The position numbers and the translations under genes were made by a program. From Pedobacter cryoconitis (GTDB lineage: Bacteria; Bacteroidota; Bacteroidia; Sphingobacteriales; Sphingobacteriaceae): a stretch of 64,000 nucleotides of DNA. Position 1 is the stretch's first letter. Every line of letters begins with the position of its first letter. The DNA is taken from positions 1,860,261 to 1,924,260 of the forward strand of contig JAAAFW010000006.1 of the NCBI GenBank assembly GCA_019352875.1, given 5' to 3'. The notes beneath the pieces were generated by a model. The model did not search any database. It had not been told where the DNA came from and saw only the letters and a list, made by a program, of their open reading frames with translations. Below are positions 1 to 8,535 of this stretch, in pieces.

Positions 1-1
1 A

Positions 2-259
2 TTTAAAGTATTCCATGTTGGTTCTATTTTCTGGTTTGCTTTCACAGATAAAGAACATATCCGTTGCGCTGAAGACATTGATCCTGCAAGTATGGAGAAA
101 TTTAAAATTATGCATCGTGAACTTTTAAACCGTGGTATCTATCTGGGTCCGTCTGGTTATGAAGTTGGCTTTGTGTCTGCGGCTCATACTAAAATAGAAC
201 TTGAAAAGGCAAAACGTGCTATTTTGGAAGCTTTGGATATTGTGTTCAGAAATAAATAA
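2..259 (+). CDS. hemL: Glutamate-1-semialdehyde 2,1-aminomutase, C-terminal end (partial)
   Basis: The window opens inside this gene; the last 85 codons are visible and end in TAA at 257-259. The tail contains the segment GPSGYEVGFVSAAHT, typical of the C-terminal end of the PLP-dependent aminomutase that converts glutamate-1-semialdehyde to 5-aminolevulinate in the C5 heme pathway. The catalytic lysine lies upstream of the window and cannot be checked. hemE and a HemJ-type gene follow within 4 kb, which supports a heme assignment. A related class-III aminotransferase is the main alternative. Confidence 0.85.
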   Translation, partial: FKVFHVGSIFWFAFTDKEHIRCAEDIDPASMEKFKIMHRELLNRGIYLGPSGYEVGFVSAAHTKIELEKAKRAILEALDIVFRNK

Positions 260-289
260 TTTAATTATCTTTAAAGAGGATTATATCAA

Positions 290-1156
290 TTGAAGAAATC
301 AATTATCATATTTTACTTTCTGCTGCTCTATTCACTGGTTCAGCTGATCTCATGGGGAACGCTCGTTGTAAAACTTCAGCCCTCGCGCATGGCTATGGTT
401 ATGGGGGAGGGATCTGTGTTTCTTTTTATGTTGGGCGTAGGTGCTTATTTTCTGCATAAATCCATCAAAAAGGAAGATAAACTCCGCGAACAACAACAAA
501 ATTTCCTGTTATCTGTTACTCATGAGTTAAAGTCTCCTTTAGCTGCAATTAAGTTATCCCTTCAGACTATCGTGAAACGTGACCTGGATAAAGCTCGTCA
601 GACTTCATTACTGAACAATTCGCTAAAGGATATAGAAAGGTTGGATGACCTGGTTGAAAATATGCTGTTGGCTACTAAAATTGAAAACAGGTCTTATTCT
701 TTTCCTGCAGAGGAGTTTGATTTATCTGAACTGGTTACTAAAATCACTGATAGGCTTCAGATCCACTCCTGTGGTTGTGAACAGGTGATTACCCCTTTTA
801 TTGAGCCTAAGATTATTATCACGGGAGACCCGTTTGCACTTTCATCAGTGGTTAATAATTTGGTTGAAAATGCCGTTAAATATTCCGGAGAATGTGCTGA
901 AATCACTGTAGAACTTAAAATGCAGGATGGACATGCTTTTCTTAGTGTAGGTGATAAAGGCCCGGGTATTCCGGATGACGAAAAAATGCTCATATTTGAT
1001 AAGTTTTATAGGGTAGGTCAGGAACATACACGGAAAGCAAAGGGAACTGGACTTGGCTTGTTTATAGTAAAGGAAGTACTACAGCGGCATGATGCCGACA
1101 TTAGCGTTAAAGACAATGTACCACAGGGTACAATTTTTGAAATTACATTTAGTTGA
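290..1156 (+). CDS. Membrane sensor histidine kinase
   Basis: This 288-residue kinase has two N-terminal membrane segments (about 4-27 and 41-56) with almost no periplasmic loop, so it probably senses a signal in or near the membrane. The HisKA box carries the phospho-acceptor His78 (THELKSPLAAIKL). The ATPase domain shows an N box (about 189-198, NNLVENAVKY), G1 (DKGPGIP, 222-228), an F box (FDKFYR) and G2 (GTGLGL, 252-257), so it looks active. The start is TTG at 290, just after the purine-rich AAAGAGGA at 273-280. The stop overlaps the regulator reading frame, and the pair lies between hemL and hemE. The signal is unknown. Confidence 0.9.
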   Translation: MKKSIIIFYFLLLYSLVQLISWGTLVVKLQPSRMAMVMGEGSVFLFMLGVGAYFLHKSIKKEDKLREQQQNFLLSVTHELKSPLAAIKLSLQTIVKRDLDKARQTSLLNNSLKDIERLDDLVENMLLATKIENRSYSFPAEEFDLSELVTKITDRLQIHSCGCEQVITPFIEPKIIITGDPFALSSVVNNLVENAVKYSGECAEITVELKMQDGHAFLSVGDKGPGIPDDEKMLIFDKFYRVGQEHTRKAKGTGLGLFIVKEVLQRHDADISVKDNVPQGTIFEITFS

Positions 1157-1161
1157 TTGTT

Positions 1162-1869
1162 ATGCAACAGAAATTAAGAATCTTATTGGTCGAAGATGAA
1201 GACCACTTATTAGACGCTATCAAATTAAACCTTGAGCTGGAAGGGTATAAAGTTCATGCCGTAAAAGACGGAAAAACTGCCCTCAAAATATTTAAGGAAG
1301 AACGTTTCAACCTGATTATTCTGGATGTGATGCTTCCTGAAATGGATGGTTTCCAGGTATGTGAAACTATCAGATTAGAAAATACAGAAGTTCCTATCCT
1401 CTTTTTAACAGCTAAAAACACTAGTGAAGACCGTGTGATGGGCCTTAAAAAAGGGGCAGATGATTATCTGGTGAAGCCATTTAATCTGGAAGAGCTAATC
1501 CTTCGTGTAGGTATTTTGGTGAAACGCAGTATGAAATCTGATGACCTGAAAGAATTGAATTCTTACAAAATTGGTGATAAGACCATTTATTTTAACTCAT
1601 TTGAACTAAAGCAGGACGATGGTGTTATTGTTCCTTTAACAAAGAAGGAAACAATGCTGTTGAAATTATTGATTGAGCGTAAGAACGAAGCGGTATCTCG
1701 TGAGCAAATTCTGGAAACGGTTTGGAATTATGATGTTTATCCTTCTACAAGGACAATTGACAATTTTATATTGACTTTCCGTAAATATTTCGAGCCGGAT
1801 CAGAAGAACCCGGTTTATTTTCATTCTATACGTGGTGTAGGCTATAAATTCACGGATATTCATAGCTAA
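1162..1869 (+). CDS. OmpR/PhoB-family response regulator
   Basis: The 235-residue protein has an N-terminal receiver domain with acidic residues near 11-13, phospho-acceptor Asp55 (LIILDVMLPEMDG), Thr83 and Lys105. A C-terminal winged helix ends in a typical VHSIRGVGYKF-like segment (here YFHSIRGVGYKF). I chose ATG 1162 over the in-frame TTG at 1153 because MQQKLRILLVEDE begins as the family usually does. It starts 6 bases after the kinase stop and is its evident partner. Its stop overlaps the next start as TAATG, so three genes are translationally coupled. Targets are unknown; the flanking heme genes are candidates. Confidence 0.92.
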   Translation: MQQKLRILLVEDEDHLLDAIKLNLELEGYKVHAVKDGKTALKIFKEERFNLIILDVMLPEMDGFQVCETIRLENTEVPILFLTAKNTSEDRVMGLKKGADDYLVKPFNLEELILRVGILVKRSMKSDDLKELNSYKIGDKTIYFNSFELKQDDGVIVPLTKKETMLLKLLIERKNEAVSREQILETVWNYDVYPSTRTIDNFILTFRKYFEPDQKNPVYFHSIRGVGYKFTDIHS

Positions 1870-2384
1870 TGTTTAACGCTACCGGCAGATATATTCTGAT
1901 GGCAGTTTTTGCAATTGCCGCAGGCATAAGCCTCTATTACGAACAACATCAGCTGGCTGCACTGGCAGGGCTGATGTTTTTGTTTATAATCTGGAGTCAT
2001 TTTAAGAGCAGTTCGATATTGATGGCCTCCAAAAGTTTTAAAAATGGTGATTATACACGTGCCTCAATTTTATTGGCTGAAGTAGCTGATCCCGATCGTC
2101 TTTCAAAAAATAGAAGAGGCTATTATGAATTCATGATGGCTAATATTGCGTTGAAAAATGGTGATTATCAATCAGCAGAAATGCATTTTCAGATAGCCAG
2201 CCGTTTTCCGCTCGGAACAAAAACTGATAAGTCTTTCGTGCTTATCCATCTTGCAAATCTTGCATTGCGCAAAAAGGATAAAGTCAGAACCCTGGCCTAT
2301 GCAGAGAAAGCAAGCGAACTGGCCAATACAGAAAGAGCTAAAGAGATAGTCCAGAAACTCCTCAAAGAAGCAAATAACTTATAA
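1869..2384 (+). CDS. Small membrane protein with TPR-like helical repeats
   Basis: The protein has 171 residues. Two closely spaced hydrophobic segments (about 8-22 and 28-43) anchor it in the membrane. The remainder is helical with at least two TPR-like units, around ASKSFKNGDYTRASILLAEV and ALKNGDYQSAEMHFQIAS. Its start overlaps the regulator stop by one base, so it belongs to the kinase-regulator unit. It may be an accessory sensor or scaffold for that system. A general bacterial TPR membrane protein with no signalling role is also possible. Confidence 0.7.
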   Translation: MFNATGRYILMAVFAIAAGISLYYEQHQLAALAGLMFLFIIWSHFKSSSILMASKSFKNGDYTRASILLAEVADPDRLSKNRRGYYEFMMANIALKNGDYQSAEMHFQIASRFPLGTKTDKSFVLIHLANLALRKKDKVRTLAYAEKASELANTERAKEIVQKLLKEANNL

Positions 2385-2451
2385 TAATAAACATAAGGCC
2401 TGCTGTGATAAGCAGGTCAATTCAAAACGCTAATCAACAAATTACTATCAG

Positions 2452-3474
2452 ATGAACACTTTATTTTTAGATGCGGCATGGTCCAGACAAACAGAACGTC
2501 CACCGGTATGGATGATGCGCCAGGCTGGTCGTTTTATGCCTGAATACTGGGAGATCAAAAACAAGTATTCATTCCTGGAAATGTGCAAAACACCTGAAAT
2601 CGCTGCAGATGTTACTATGCTGCCTGTTGACTTACTAGGCATTGACGCCGCTATTTTATTCTGCGACATCCTGGTTACAGGTGAAGCAATGGGCGGGGAT
2701 TTAAGCTTTACCCAGGGCGTAGGTCCAAGGTTTGCAAATCCGGTCAGAAATATGAAGGATGTTGAAAATCTAAATGTAGATTGCCTGGATGAGCTGCAAT
2801 ACGTGGCAGATGCCATTAAAGTTATTCAGCAACGCCTCAATGGTAGTATTCCTTTAATCGGTTTTGCCGGTGCACCGTTTACGGTAATGAGCTACCTCGT
2901 TGAGGGAGGTTCATCTAAAGACTTTAAACTCACTAAATTATTTATTCATAACCACCCGGAGGTTGCACATCGTCTGCTGGCAAAAATAGCTAAGGTCACG
3001 GCTGATTATTTGAACCTTCAGATCGCTGCAGGCGTTAATGCCATTCAGATTTTTGATAGCTGGGCACTTGCTTTATCCTGGAATGACTACGCAGAGTTTT
3101 CTCACCGTTATATTCAGGAGATTATTTCGAATTTAAACCGTAAAGATATTCCGGTAATTTCGTTCTGTAAAGGAAGTTCCGTTTTTGCGCCGATGATGGC
3201 AGAAGCTAAACCAGATGTGATTTCTGTAGATTGGAACGCCGACTTACTTAATATTAAAAATATATTGCCATCGGGAATTGCTGTTCAGGGTAATATGGAT
3301 CCTCATATTCTCTATGCAGATAAAGCAGTGATTAAGAAGACTATTCACCAGTTGTTTGAAAGAATGCGTGGGGAGAAAGGTTTTATCTTTAACCTGGGTC
3401 ATGGCATTATGCCTGATATTCCTTTTGATAATGTGAAATATGCGGTCGATCTGATTAAAGAATTCCGTTATTAA
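2452..3474 (+). CDS. hemE: Uroporphyrinogen decarboxylase
   Basis: HemE removes four acetate carboxyl groups from uroporphyrinogen III to give coproporphyrinogen III in the cytoplasm. The 340-residue length fits the family. The N-terminal signature RPPVWMMRQAGRFMPEY supplies the substrate-binding arginines, and PLIGFAGAPFT and NLGHGIMPD are typical internal and C-terminal motifs. A 67-base gap separates it from the upstream TPR gene; it contains a small inverted repeat (CCTGCT...AGCAGG) without a U-tract. The stop overlaps the start of the HemJ-type gene by one base. Confidence 0.97.
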   Translation: MNTLFLDAAWSRQTERPPVWMMRQAGRFMPEYWEIKNKYSFLEMCKTPEIAADVTMLPVDLLGIDAAILFCDILVTGEAMGGDLSFTQGVGPRFANPVRNMKDVENLNVDCLDELQYVADAIKVIQQRLNGSIPLIGFAGAPFTVMSYLVEGGSSKDFKLTKLFIHNHPEVAHRLLAKIAKVTADYLNLQIAAGVNAIQIFDSWALALSWNDYAEFSHRYIQEIISNLNRKDIPVISFCKGSSVFAPMMAEAKPDVISVDWNADLLNIKNILPSGIAVQGNMDPHILYADKAVIKKTIHQLFERMRGEKGFIFNLGHGIMPDIPFDNVKYAVDLIKEFRY

Positions 3475-4022
3475 TGGATCAATACTATTTATATATTCTA
3501 TCTGTCCATATTATCTTTGTGGTAAGCTGGATGGCAGGCCTGTTTTATATAGTCCGTCTTTTCATTTATCATACCGAAGCAAATGACAGACCTGAAATGG
3601 AAAAAAATATCCTTCAGCAGGAATTTATAAAAATAGAGAAGAAATTATGGACTATTATTACTACTCCGGCCATGATCCTAGCGGTCCTGGCCGGAATAGC
3701 TATGATTTCAATCAGACCAGGATTACTTTTGACTTCATGGCTTCCTGTTAAGCTGGGTTTTGTTTTTTTACTGCTGATATATCACTTCAGATGTCAGCAT
3801 ATTATGAAGCAGCTTAGATCTGGCATATTCAAATTAACCTCTTTTAAATTACGTTTGTGGAATGAACTGGCTACAGTGTTATTAGTCGCTATTGTATTCA
3901 CGGTCGTATTAAAAAGTGCAGTTGACTGGTTTTATGGTCTTATAGGGTTGATTATATTTTCTGTAGTAATCATGACAGCCGTAAAATTGTATAAAAACTA
4001 CAGACAAAAAAACAATCAATAA
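3474..4022 (+). CDS. hemJ: HemJ-type protoporphyrinogen IX oxidase (membrane protein)
   Basis: The protein has 182 residues and four hydrophobic membrane segments. The first contains SVHIIFVVSWMAGLFY followed by RLFIYH, the typical HemJ/UPF0093 opening. His12 and Lys93 (WLPVKLGF) sit where the family has its essential histidine and lysine. HemJ oxidises protoporphyrinogen IX to protoporphyrin IX in the inner membrane. Overlap with hemE as TAATG places it in the heme operon. A CopD-like membrane protein is a remote alternative. Confidence 0.85.
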   Translation: MDQYYLYILSVHIIFVVSWMAGLFYIVRLFIYHTEANDRPEMEKNILQQEFIKIEKKLWTIITTPAMILAVLAGIAMISIRPGLLLTSWLPVKLGFVFLLLIYHFRCQHIMKQLRSGIFKLTSFKLRLWNELATVLLVAIVFTVVLKSAVDWFYGLIGLIIFSVVIMTAVKLYKNYRQKNNQ

Positions 4023-4052
4023 GGATTACCGCTCTCCATTTATTCCTTTCCC

Positions 4053-5192
4053 ATGAGATCACTTCTACTCAGTTTTTTCCTACTCTTAAGCATTGCAGGC
4101 AGCAGCTATGCGCAATTTAATTCAACTGCAATTGAAAACCGTATCAGACCTGACAGTACAGCAACAGGTGAAGTCCATTTGAATTTTTATAATTTCAATT
4201 ACGTAAGGAATTATGAATATTCTAATCCTTTCCACGATGGATATACCTTGTATGGCACACAGTTACAACCTGAACTGGTTTATTATGCACATCCTAACCT
4301 TGCTATCGTTATGGGAGCTTATATGCGGAAGGACTTTGGTAATGACAGAGGATTATATGATTCGAAATTGTTGTTTGCTTTAAAATATCATAAGAAGGAC
4401 CTTACCTTAAATTTCGGCTCGCTTGAGGGTGGAATACATCATGGTTATATTGAACCCTTATGGGACTTTGAAAGACAAATTACTGATCCTATCCAATATG
4501 GAACCCAGTTGCTGATTGAAAAGGACAAGTTTAAACTAGATGCATGGATAGCATGGCAAAAGATGATTTACAGGGCCTCACCTGTGAAGGAACAGATTAT
4601 AGGAGGATTGACTACCGAGGTTTCCTTATATAAAAAGAACGGTTGGAATTTAAGTATACCGGCTCAGTTTATTGCCTACCATAAAGGTGGACAGATTGAC
4701 CTTGAAAAGGATATTCCTTTGCAGACGCTATTTAATGGAGCAACTGGTTTTAAAGTATCGAAAGCGACTTACGGACCAGTTAGTTCTATTTATACTTCTA
4801 ATTATATTGTGGGGTACAAAGATTTCTCACCAACTAAACAACAAGCTTTTCAGGGAGGATTCGGTTTATGGTTCAATGCCGGAGTGGAGTCAAAATACGG
4901 AAGCCTGGCAGCTTCTTACTGGAAGGGTAATAACTTTATGACCATTAAGGGAATGCCTTTATACGAGTCAGTTTCATCTAATCTGTATGAATTTGGCTAT
5001 AAGGAAAGCAGCAGGAGTATTTTCTTATTGCGTTATGCATATCAAAAGGAACTTATTCCAAATCTATACCTCGATGTCAGACTTGAACCGCATATAGACC
5101 TTGGCACTTCTAGAAAAGAATCCCTGCAGTTTCAGCATTCATTTTTCCTGACCTATAAAGAGAATTTCAGACTGTTCAAAGTGAAAAAATAA
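4053..5192 (+). CDS. Exported protein, probably outer-membrane beta-barrel, function unknown
   Basis: The 379-residue protein has a clear signal peptide (about 1-20, ending SSYAQF). The mature part has alternating aromatic/polar strands and many Tyr and Phe residues, as in Bacteroidota outer-membrane barrels, and ends in a basic FRLFKVKK rather than the usual terminal Phe. I do not recognise a named family. It starts 30 bases after the HemJ gene on the same strand, so it may be read through from the heme operon. Confidence 0.6.
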   Translation: MRSLLLSFFLLLSIAGSSYAQFNSTAIENRIRPDSTATGEVHLNFYNFNYVRNYEYSNPFHDGYTLYGTQLQPELVYYAHPNLAIVMGAYMRKDFGNDRGLYDSKLLFALKYHKKDLTLNFGSLEGGIHHGYIEPLWDFERQITDPIQYGTQLLIEKDKFKLDAWIAWQKMIYRASPVKEQIIGGLTTEVSLYKKNGWNLSIPAQFIAYHKGGQIDLEKDIPLQTLFNGATGFKVSKATYGPVSSIYTSNYIVGYKDFSPTKQQAFQGGFGLWFNAGVESKYGSLAASYWKGNNFMTIKGMPLYESVSSNLYEFGYKESSRSIFLLRYAYQKELIPNLYLDVRLEPHIDLGTSRKESLQFQHSFFLTYKENFRLFKVKK

Positions 5193-5252
5193 ATATTCTT
5201 ATTTGGTTGCAACCTTTTGTACAGTTTGTTCATCTTATCTTTAACTGAACAA

Positions 5253-5822
5253 ATGAAATTGACGCCAAAGATAAACCTAGATAATTTACTGGAGGGATGT
5301 AAAGCCGGAGACCGAAAGGCGCAGGAGTTGTTATATAAACAGACTGCGCCCAAGATGATGGTCGTTTGCATGCGATATGCCCGTGACAGGATGGAGGCCG
5401 AAGACGTACTCCAGCTCGGGTATATTAAAGTGTTCGGGAAAATCTCGGAATTCCGGGGTGTCGGATCGCTGGAAGGGTGGATAAGAAGAATAATGGTAAA
5501 TACTGCTATTGAAAGTTACAGGAGGAATCTTCGTATGATGAATATCGTTCCGATTACTGAAAATGAAGAGCAGATTGCTGCCGATTTTGATTTTAGCAGA
5601 ATGGGTATGCAAGTATTACTTAAACTCATTCAGGGTTTATCGGATGGAACAAGGGTAGTATTTAATATGTATGTAATGGAGGGGTTCTCTCACCAGGAAA
5701 TTGCAGATAGTTTAGGTATTTCTGCTGGTGCCAGTAAATCTCAATTATCAAGAGCAAGAGCGATTTTGAAGCAGGAAATAATTAAAATGGAGGGTATTGA
5801 TTATGCAACATATACAGGATAA
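5253..5822 (+). CDS. ECF-type RNA polymerase sigma factor
   Basis: This 189-residue protein has sigma region 2 (KQTAPKMMVVCMRYARDRMEAEDVLQ split over about 26-60) and region 4 near the C-terminus (MEGFSHQEIADSLGIS, helix-turn-helix). I chose ATG 5253 over TTG 5217, since the longer form adds residues outside the family pattern. The next gene, a single-pass membrane protein, overlaps its end by 20 bases, the usual layout for a sigma factor and its membrane anti-sigma. A porin-like gene follows and may be a target. Confidence 0.92.
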   Translation: MKLTPKINLDNLLEGCKAGDRKAQELLYKQTAPKMMVVCMRYARDRMEAEDVLQLGYIKVFGKISEFRGVGSLEGWIRRIMVNTAIESYRRNLRMMNIVPITENEEQIAADFDFSRMGMQVLLKLIQGLSDGTRVVFNMYVMEGFSHQEIADSLGISAGASKSQLSRARAILKQEIIKMEGIDYATYTG

Positions 5823-6564
5823 AGAGTTCGATCAACGGCTCAGAGATCAGTTTGAAAATGAAGAAATTCAGTTATCTGCAAACAGCTGGTCAGATCTGGA
5901 GCGTGTACTTCATCCTCAAAGCAAAAGAAGAACATCATACAGGAGCCGGTGGCTTGCGGCAGCATCTGTTTTATTGCTGTCATCTCTAGGAGTATATCTG
6001 AGTTCTCATACAGGTGACAGGGTGATGAGTAAAGAAAGATTGGCTTTAAACAATCCGGTCAGGGAGGAGCAAACAAGTGTACTTGAGCATAACGAGCAGT
6101 TAAATGCCGAAGGCATAAAGGAGAATATCCCGAATAAACCTGCAGACAGAAATGTTAATTCTGTAAAAGCTGTTGCGGTATTGAAGGCTGACTCTGAAAA
6201 GAATAATATAGAACCGGAATTGCAAGCAGTGTCTCTTACTCCGGAGAAAGATGAAATAATTCTAAGTTCATTGCAACCTTCTTCAGAAATTGCTCGTCAT
6301 GTAGATAACCAAGCGTTATATAAACCTGAGAAATTAGCTGTTTTGCAGGTACGGAATGAAGTTATCTCAGATACAGATAATGAAATCGAGGATACACAAC
6401 AGCAAAGAGGGATTCGTAATGTTGGCGATCTTGTTAATTACGTAGTGGATAAAGTGGACAAAAGAGCTGAGAAGATTTTGAAATTTAAAACTGATGATGA
6501 CAATTCATCTTTAATCGCCATAAATATCGGAATGCTCAAATTTAATCAGAAAAAACAAAAGTAA
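5803..6564 (+). CDS. Probable membrane anti-sigma factor
   Basis: The 253-residue protein has a soluble N-terminal part of about 48 residues, one membrane segment (about 50-66, LAAASVLLLSSLGVYL) and a long polar C-terminal domain predicted to lie in the periplasm. This is the usual shape of anti-sigma factors in this phylum, but I see no named domain such as FecR or a zinc finger. ATG 5803 overlaps the sigma gene by 20 bases. The role is inferred from layout; a structural membrane protein remains possible. Confidence 0.65.
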   Translation: MQHIQDKEFDQRLRDQFENEEIQLSANSWSDLERVLHPQSKRRTSYRSRWLAAASVLLLSSLGVYLSSHTGDRVMSKERLALNNPVREEQTSVLEHNEQLNAEGIKENIPNKPADRNVNSVKAVAVLKADSEKNNIEPELQAVSLTPEKDEIILSSLQPSSEIARHVDNQALYKPEKLAVLQVRNEVISDTDNEIEDTQQQRGIRNVGDLVNYVVDKVDKRAEKILKFKTDDDNSSLIAINIGMLKFNQKKQK

Positions 6565-6584
6565 CACACAAATACTAGAAGAAT

Positions 6585-7403
6585 ATGAAGAGATTTTTAT
6601 TGAATCTACTGATGATTAGTGGCCTTACAGCATTATCTTCAGGTCAGTTATTAGCACAGGATGAGAACAACCTTACCTTTTTAAAGAATAAAAAATATAG
6701 CATGAACCTGTCTTTCGGTGATTCGAAGGATCAGGCAAATGATGATCAGGATAGTACCAAAGTTGTCAAAGCACATAAAGGTAGATTTCTGGGGGGAGTA
6801 ACTTTTACCAGACTTGATATCGGCTTTAGCAGGATAATTGATAATGGAAGCTTTTCTCTTTCTCCAAAGAATGACTTCCTATCTTATAAAGGGGCTAAGA
6901 CAAGCACGGTATCATTCGACGTACTTTACTTCGGTTACAGGTTTAATCCCAATTTCAAAGTTTATGTAGCCGGTGGTTTTGACTGGACAATGATCCGCTT
7001 AAAAAATGATGTTACTATTCAGCAGAATATGCCAGAGCTTGTTGCCATAGATGATGACATTCATTTCAGCAAGAACCGGTTGTCAAATAGCTATGTTCAT
7101 ATTCCATTGAATTTTGAGTTCAGATCAAAAGAGAACAACAAAGGAAAACGTTTCTACTTTGTCCTTGGGCCAGAGGTTAGTTTCCTGCTGAACGGAAAGG
7201 TTAAACAGATCAGTGACGAAAGAGGTAAACAGAAATTCAAAGATGATTATCATTTTCAACCTGTCAGACTGGGAGGCACAGCACGTATTGGTTATGGCGG
7301 TATAGGCTTGTTCACCAAATATTATTTCAACGATATGTTCGATACAGATGCGCAAAAAGGCGTTAAAAATATGTCTTTCGGTATTACCTTCGGTTTGAAT
7401 TAA
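6585..7403 (+). CDS. Outer-membrane beta-barrel (porin-family/PorT-like) protein
   Basis: The 272-residue protein has a signal peptide (about 1-24, ending GQLLAQ). The mature part has repeated amphipathic strands, such as TVSFDVLYFGYRFN, KVYVAGGFDWT and RFYFVLGPEVSF, and a C-terminal strand ending FGITFGLN. It starts 20 bases after the anti-sigma gene and ends just before a strong terminator, so it closes the sigma-factor operon. It could be a target or a sensor for envelope stress; no substrate can be read from the sequence. Confidence 0.75.
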   Translation: MKRFLLNLLMISGLTALSSGQLLAQDENNLTFLKNKKYSMNLSFGDSKDQANDDQDSTKVVKAHKGRFLGGVTFTRLDIGFSRIIDNGSFSLSPKNDFLSYKGAKTSTVSFDVLYFGYRFNPNFKVYVAGGFDWTMIRLKNDVTIQQNMPELVAIDDDIHFSKNRLSNSYVHIPLNFEFRSKENNKGKRFYFVLGPEVSFLLNGKVKQISDERGKQKFKDDYHFQPVRLGGTARIGYGGIGLFTKYYFNDMFDTDAQKGVKNMSFGITFGLN

Positions 7404-7425
7404 GTAACACACAAATAAAATCATG

Positions 7426-7457
7426 GCCCTGTTTGTATATGCAAACAGGGCTTTTTT
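7426..7457 (+). terminator. Intrinsic terminator of the sigma-factor operon
   Basis: A perfect 10-bp stem (7426-7435 with 7442-7451, GCCCTGTTTG) and a 6-base loop are followed by six T. It lies 22 bases after the beta-barrel gene stop. The in-frame ATG at 7433 is inside this stem, which argues against using it as the start of the ABC gene downstream. Confidence 0.9.
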
Positions 7458-7495
7458 GTTATCAGGAAGCTTTTCGCTGCAATATTCCCGATGAA

Positions 7496-8503
7496 ATGTA
7501 TCTTTGCGAGGTGGATGAAAATATAATCAGTGTAAGAGCTCTAACCAAGCAGTATCAGACAACTCAGGCTTCAGGAATAAATGATATCAGTTTTGATATT
7601 ACCAGTGGACAGATCATAGCTATTATAGGCGAAAGCGGCAGTGGTAAGTCAACTTTATTAAAGACTATGTTTGGCTTGTTAAAAGCTGACAGCGGAGAGG
7701 TACTATATAGAGGAAAGCGGGTACTCGGACCTGATGAACAACTGATTCCCGGACATAAGGAAATGAAAATTGTCACCCAGGATTTTTCCTTGAATATCTA
7801 TGCGAAAGTTTATGATAATATTGCCTCAATGTTGTCAAATACAGATGTAAAATCAAAGCAGGAAAAAACCGTTGCCATGATGGAACATTTACATATCAGC
7901 CATCTGAGTCAAAAGAAGATCACAGAGTTAAGCGGTGGAGAACAACAAAGGGTCGCTATTGCCAGAGCTCTGGTTTCTGATACCCAGGTGCTATTATTGG
8001 ATGAGCCATTCAGTCAGGTAGATGCACTGCTTAAGAATCAGCTGAGGGCAGATATTAAGCGAATAGTGGCAGAGACAGGAGTTACCGTAATCCTGGTCTC
8101 CCATGATCCGGCAGACGGATTATTTCTTGCAGATCAGTTATTACTGATCCGGGATGGAAAATTGATACAGATCGGTAAACCGGAATATATTTATAACAAT
8201 CCTGAGCATATTTATACTGCTCGTTTACTCGGTAATGCAGTAGTTTTAAATCATGAACAGGCATTAGATTTAGGCATACATACTAAGGCTGAGACCATCG
8301 TTTTTTATCCGGAATGGGCAGAGCTTAAGAATACCTGGAACAGTAAACGATTTGCAGTGAAAGATGTGTATTATAAAGGTTTTTATGAAGAGCTCCTGCT
8401 GGAAAGAAATGGCGTTCTGATCAGAGCGATACAACTGAATAGCGGAACCCATAAAAAAAACGACCACGTTCAGGTGAACATTGGTCGTTTTCTTGAATTT
8501 TAA
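7496..8503 (+). CDS. ABC transporter ATP-binding protein (importer type), orphan
   Basis: The 335-residue ATPase has Walker A GESGSGKS (45-52), signature LSGGE (145-149), Walker B VLLLDE (165-170) and switch His203. A C-terminal extension of about 90 residues resembles the TOBE-like domains of PotA/FbpC-type importer ATPases. The track-length start at 7433 lies inside a terminator, so I chose ATG 7496. TATCTTTG at 7499-7506 matches a -7 element, so the real start might be GTG 7511 with almost no leader. No permease or binding protein is adjacent, so the substrate is unknown. Confidence 0.85.
   Translation: MYLCEVDENIISVRALTKQYQTTQASGINDISFDITSGQIIAIIGESGSGKSTLLKTMFGLLKADSGEVLYRGKRVLGPDEQLIPGHKEMKIVTQDFSLNIYAKVYDNIASMLSNTDVKSKQEKTVAMMEHLHISHLSQKKITELSGGEQQRVAIARALVSDTQVLLLDEPFSQVDALLKNQLRADIKRIVAETGVTVILVSHDPADGLFLADQLLLIRDGKLIQIGKPEYIYNNPEHIYTARLLGNAVVLNHEQALDLGIHTKAETIVFYPEWAELKNTWNSKRFAVKDVYYKGFYEELLLERNGVLIRAIQLNSGTHKKNDHVQVNIGRFLEF
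8457..8491 (+). terminator. Terminator hairpin inside the 3' end of the ABC gene
   Basis: A 10-bp stem AAAACGACCA (8457-8466) pairs with TGGTCGTTTT (8482-8491) around a 15-base loop. The whole structure lies inside the last 16 codons, before the stop at 8501-8503. The short T run follows directly. Confidence 0.6.
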
Positions 8504-8535
8504 TAGTCTTTCGCAGCTTTTAAAGCTGCAAAACA

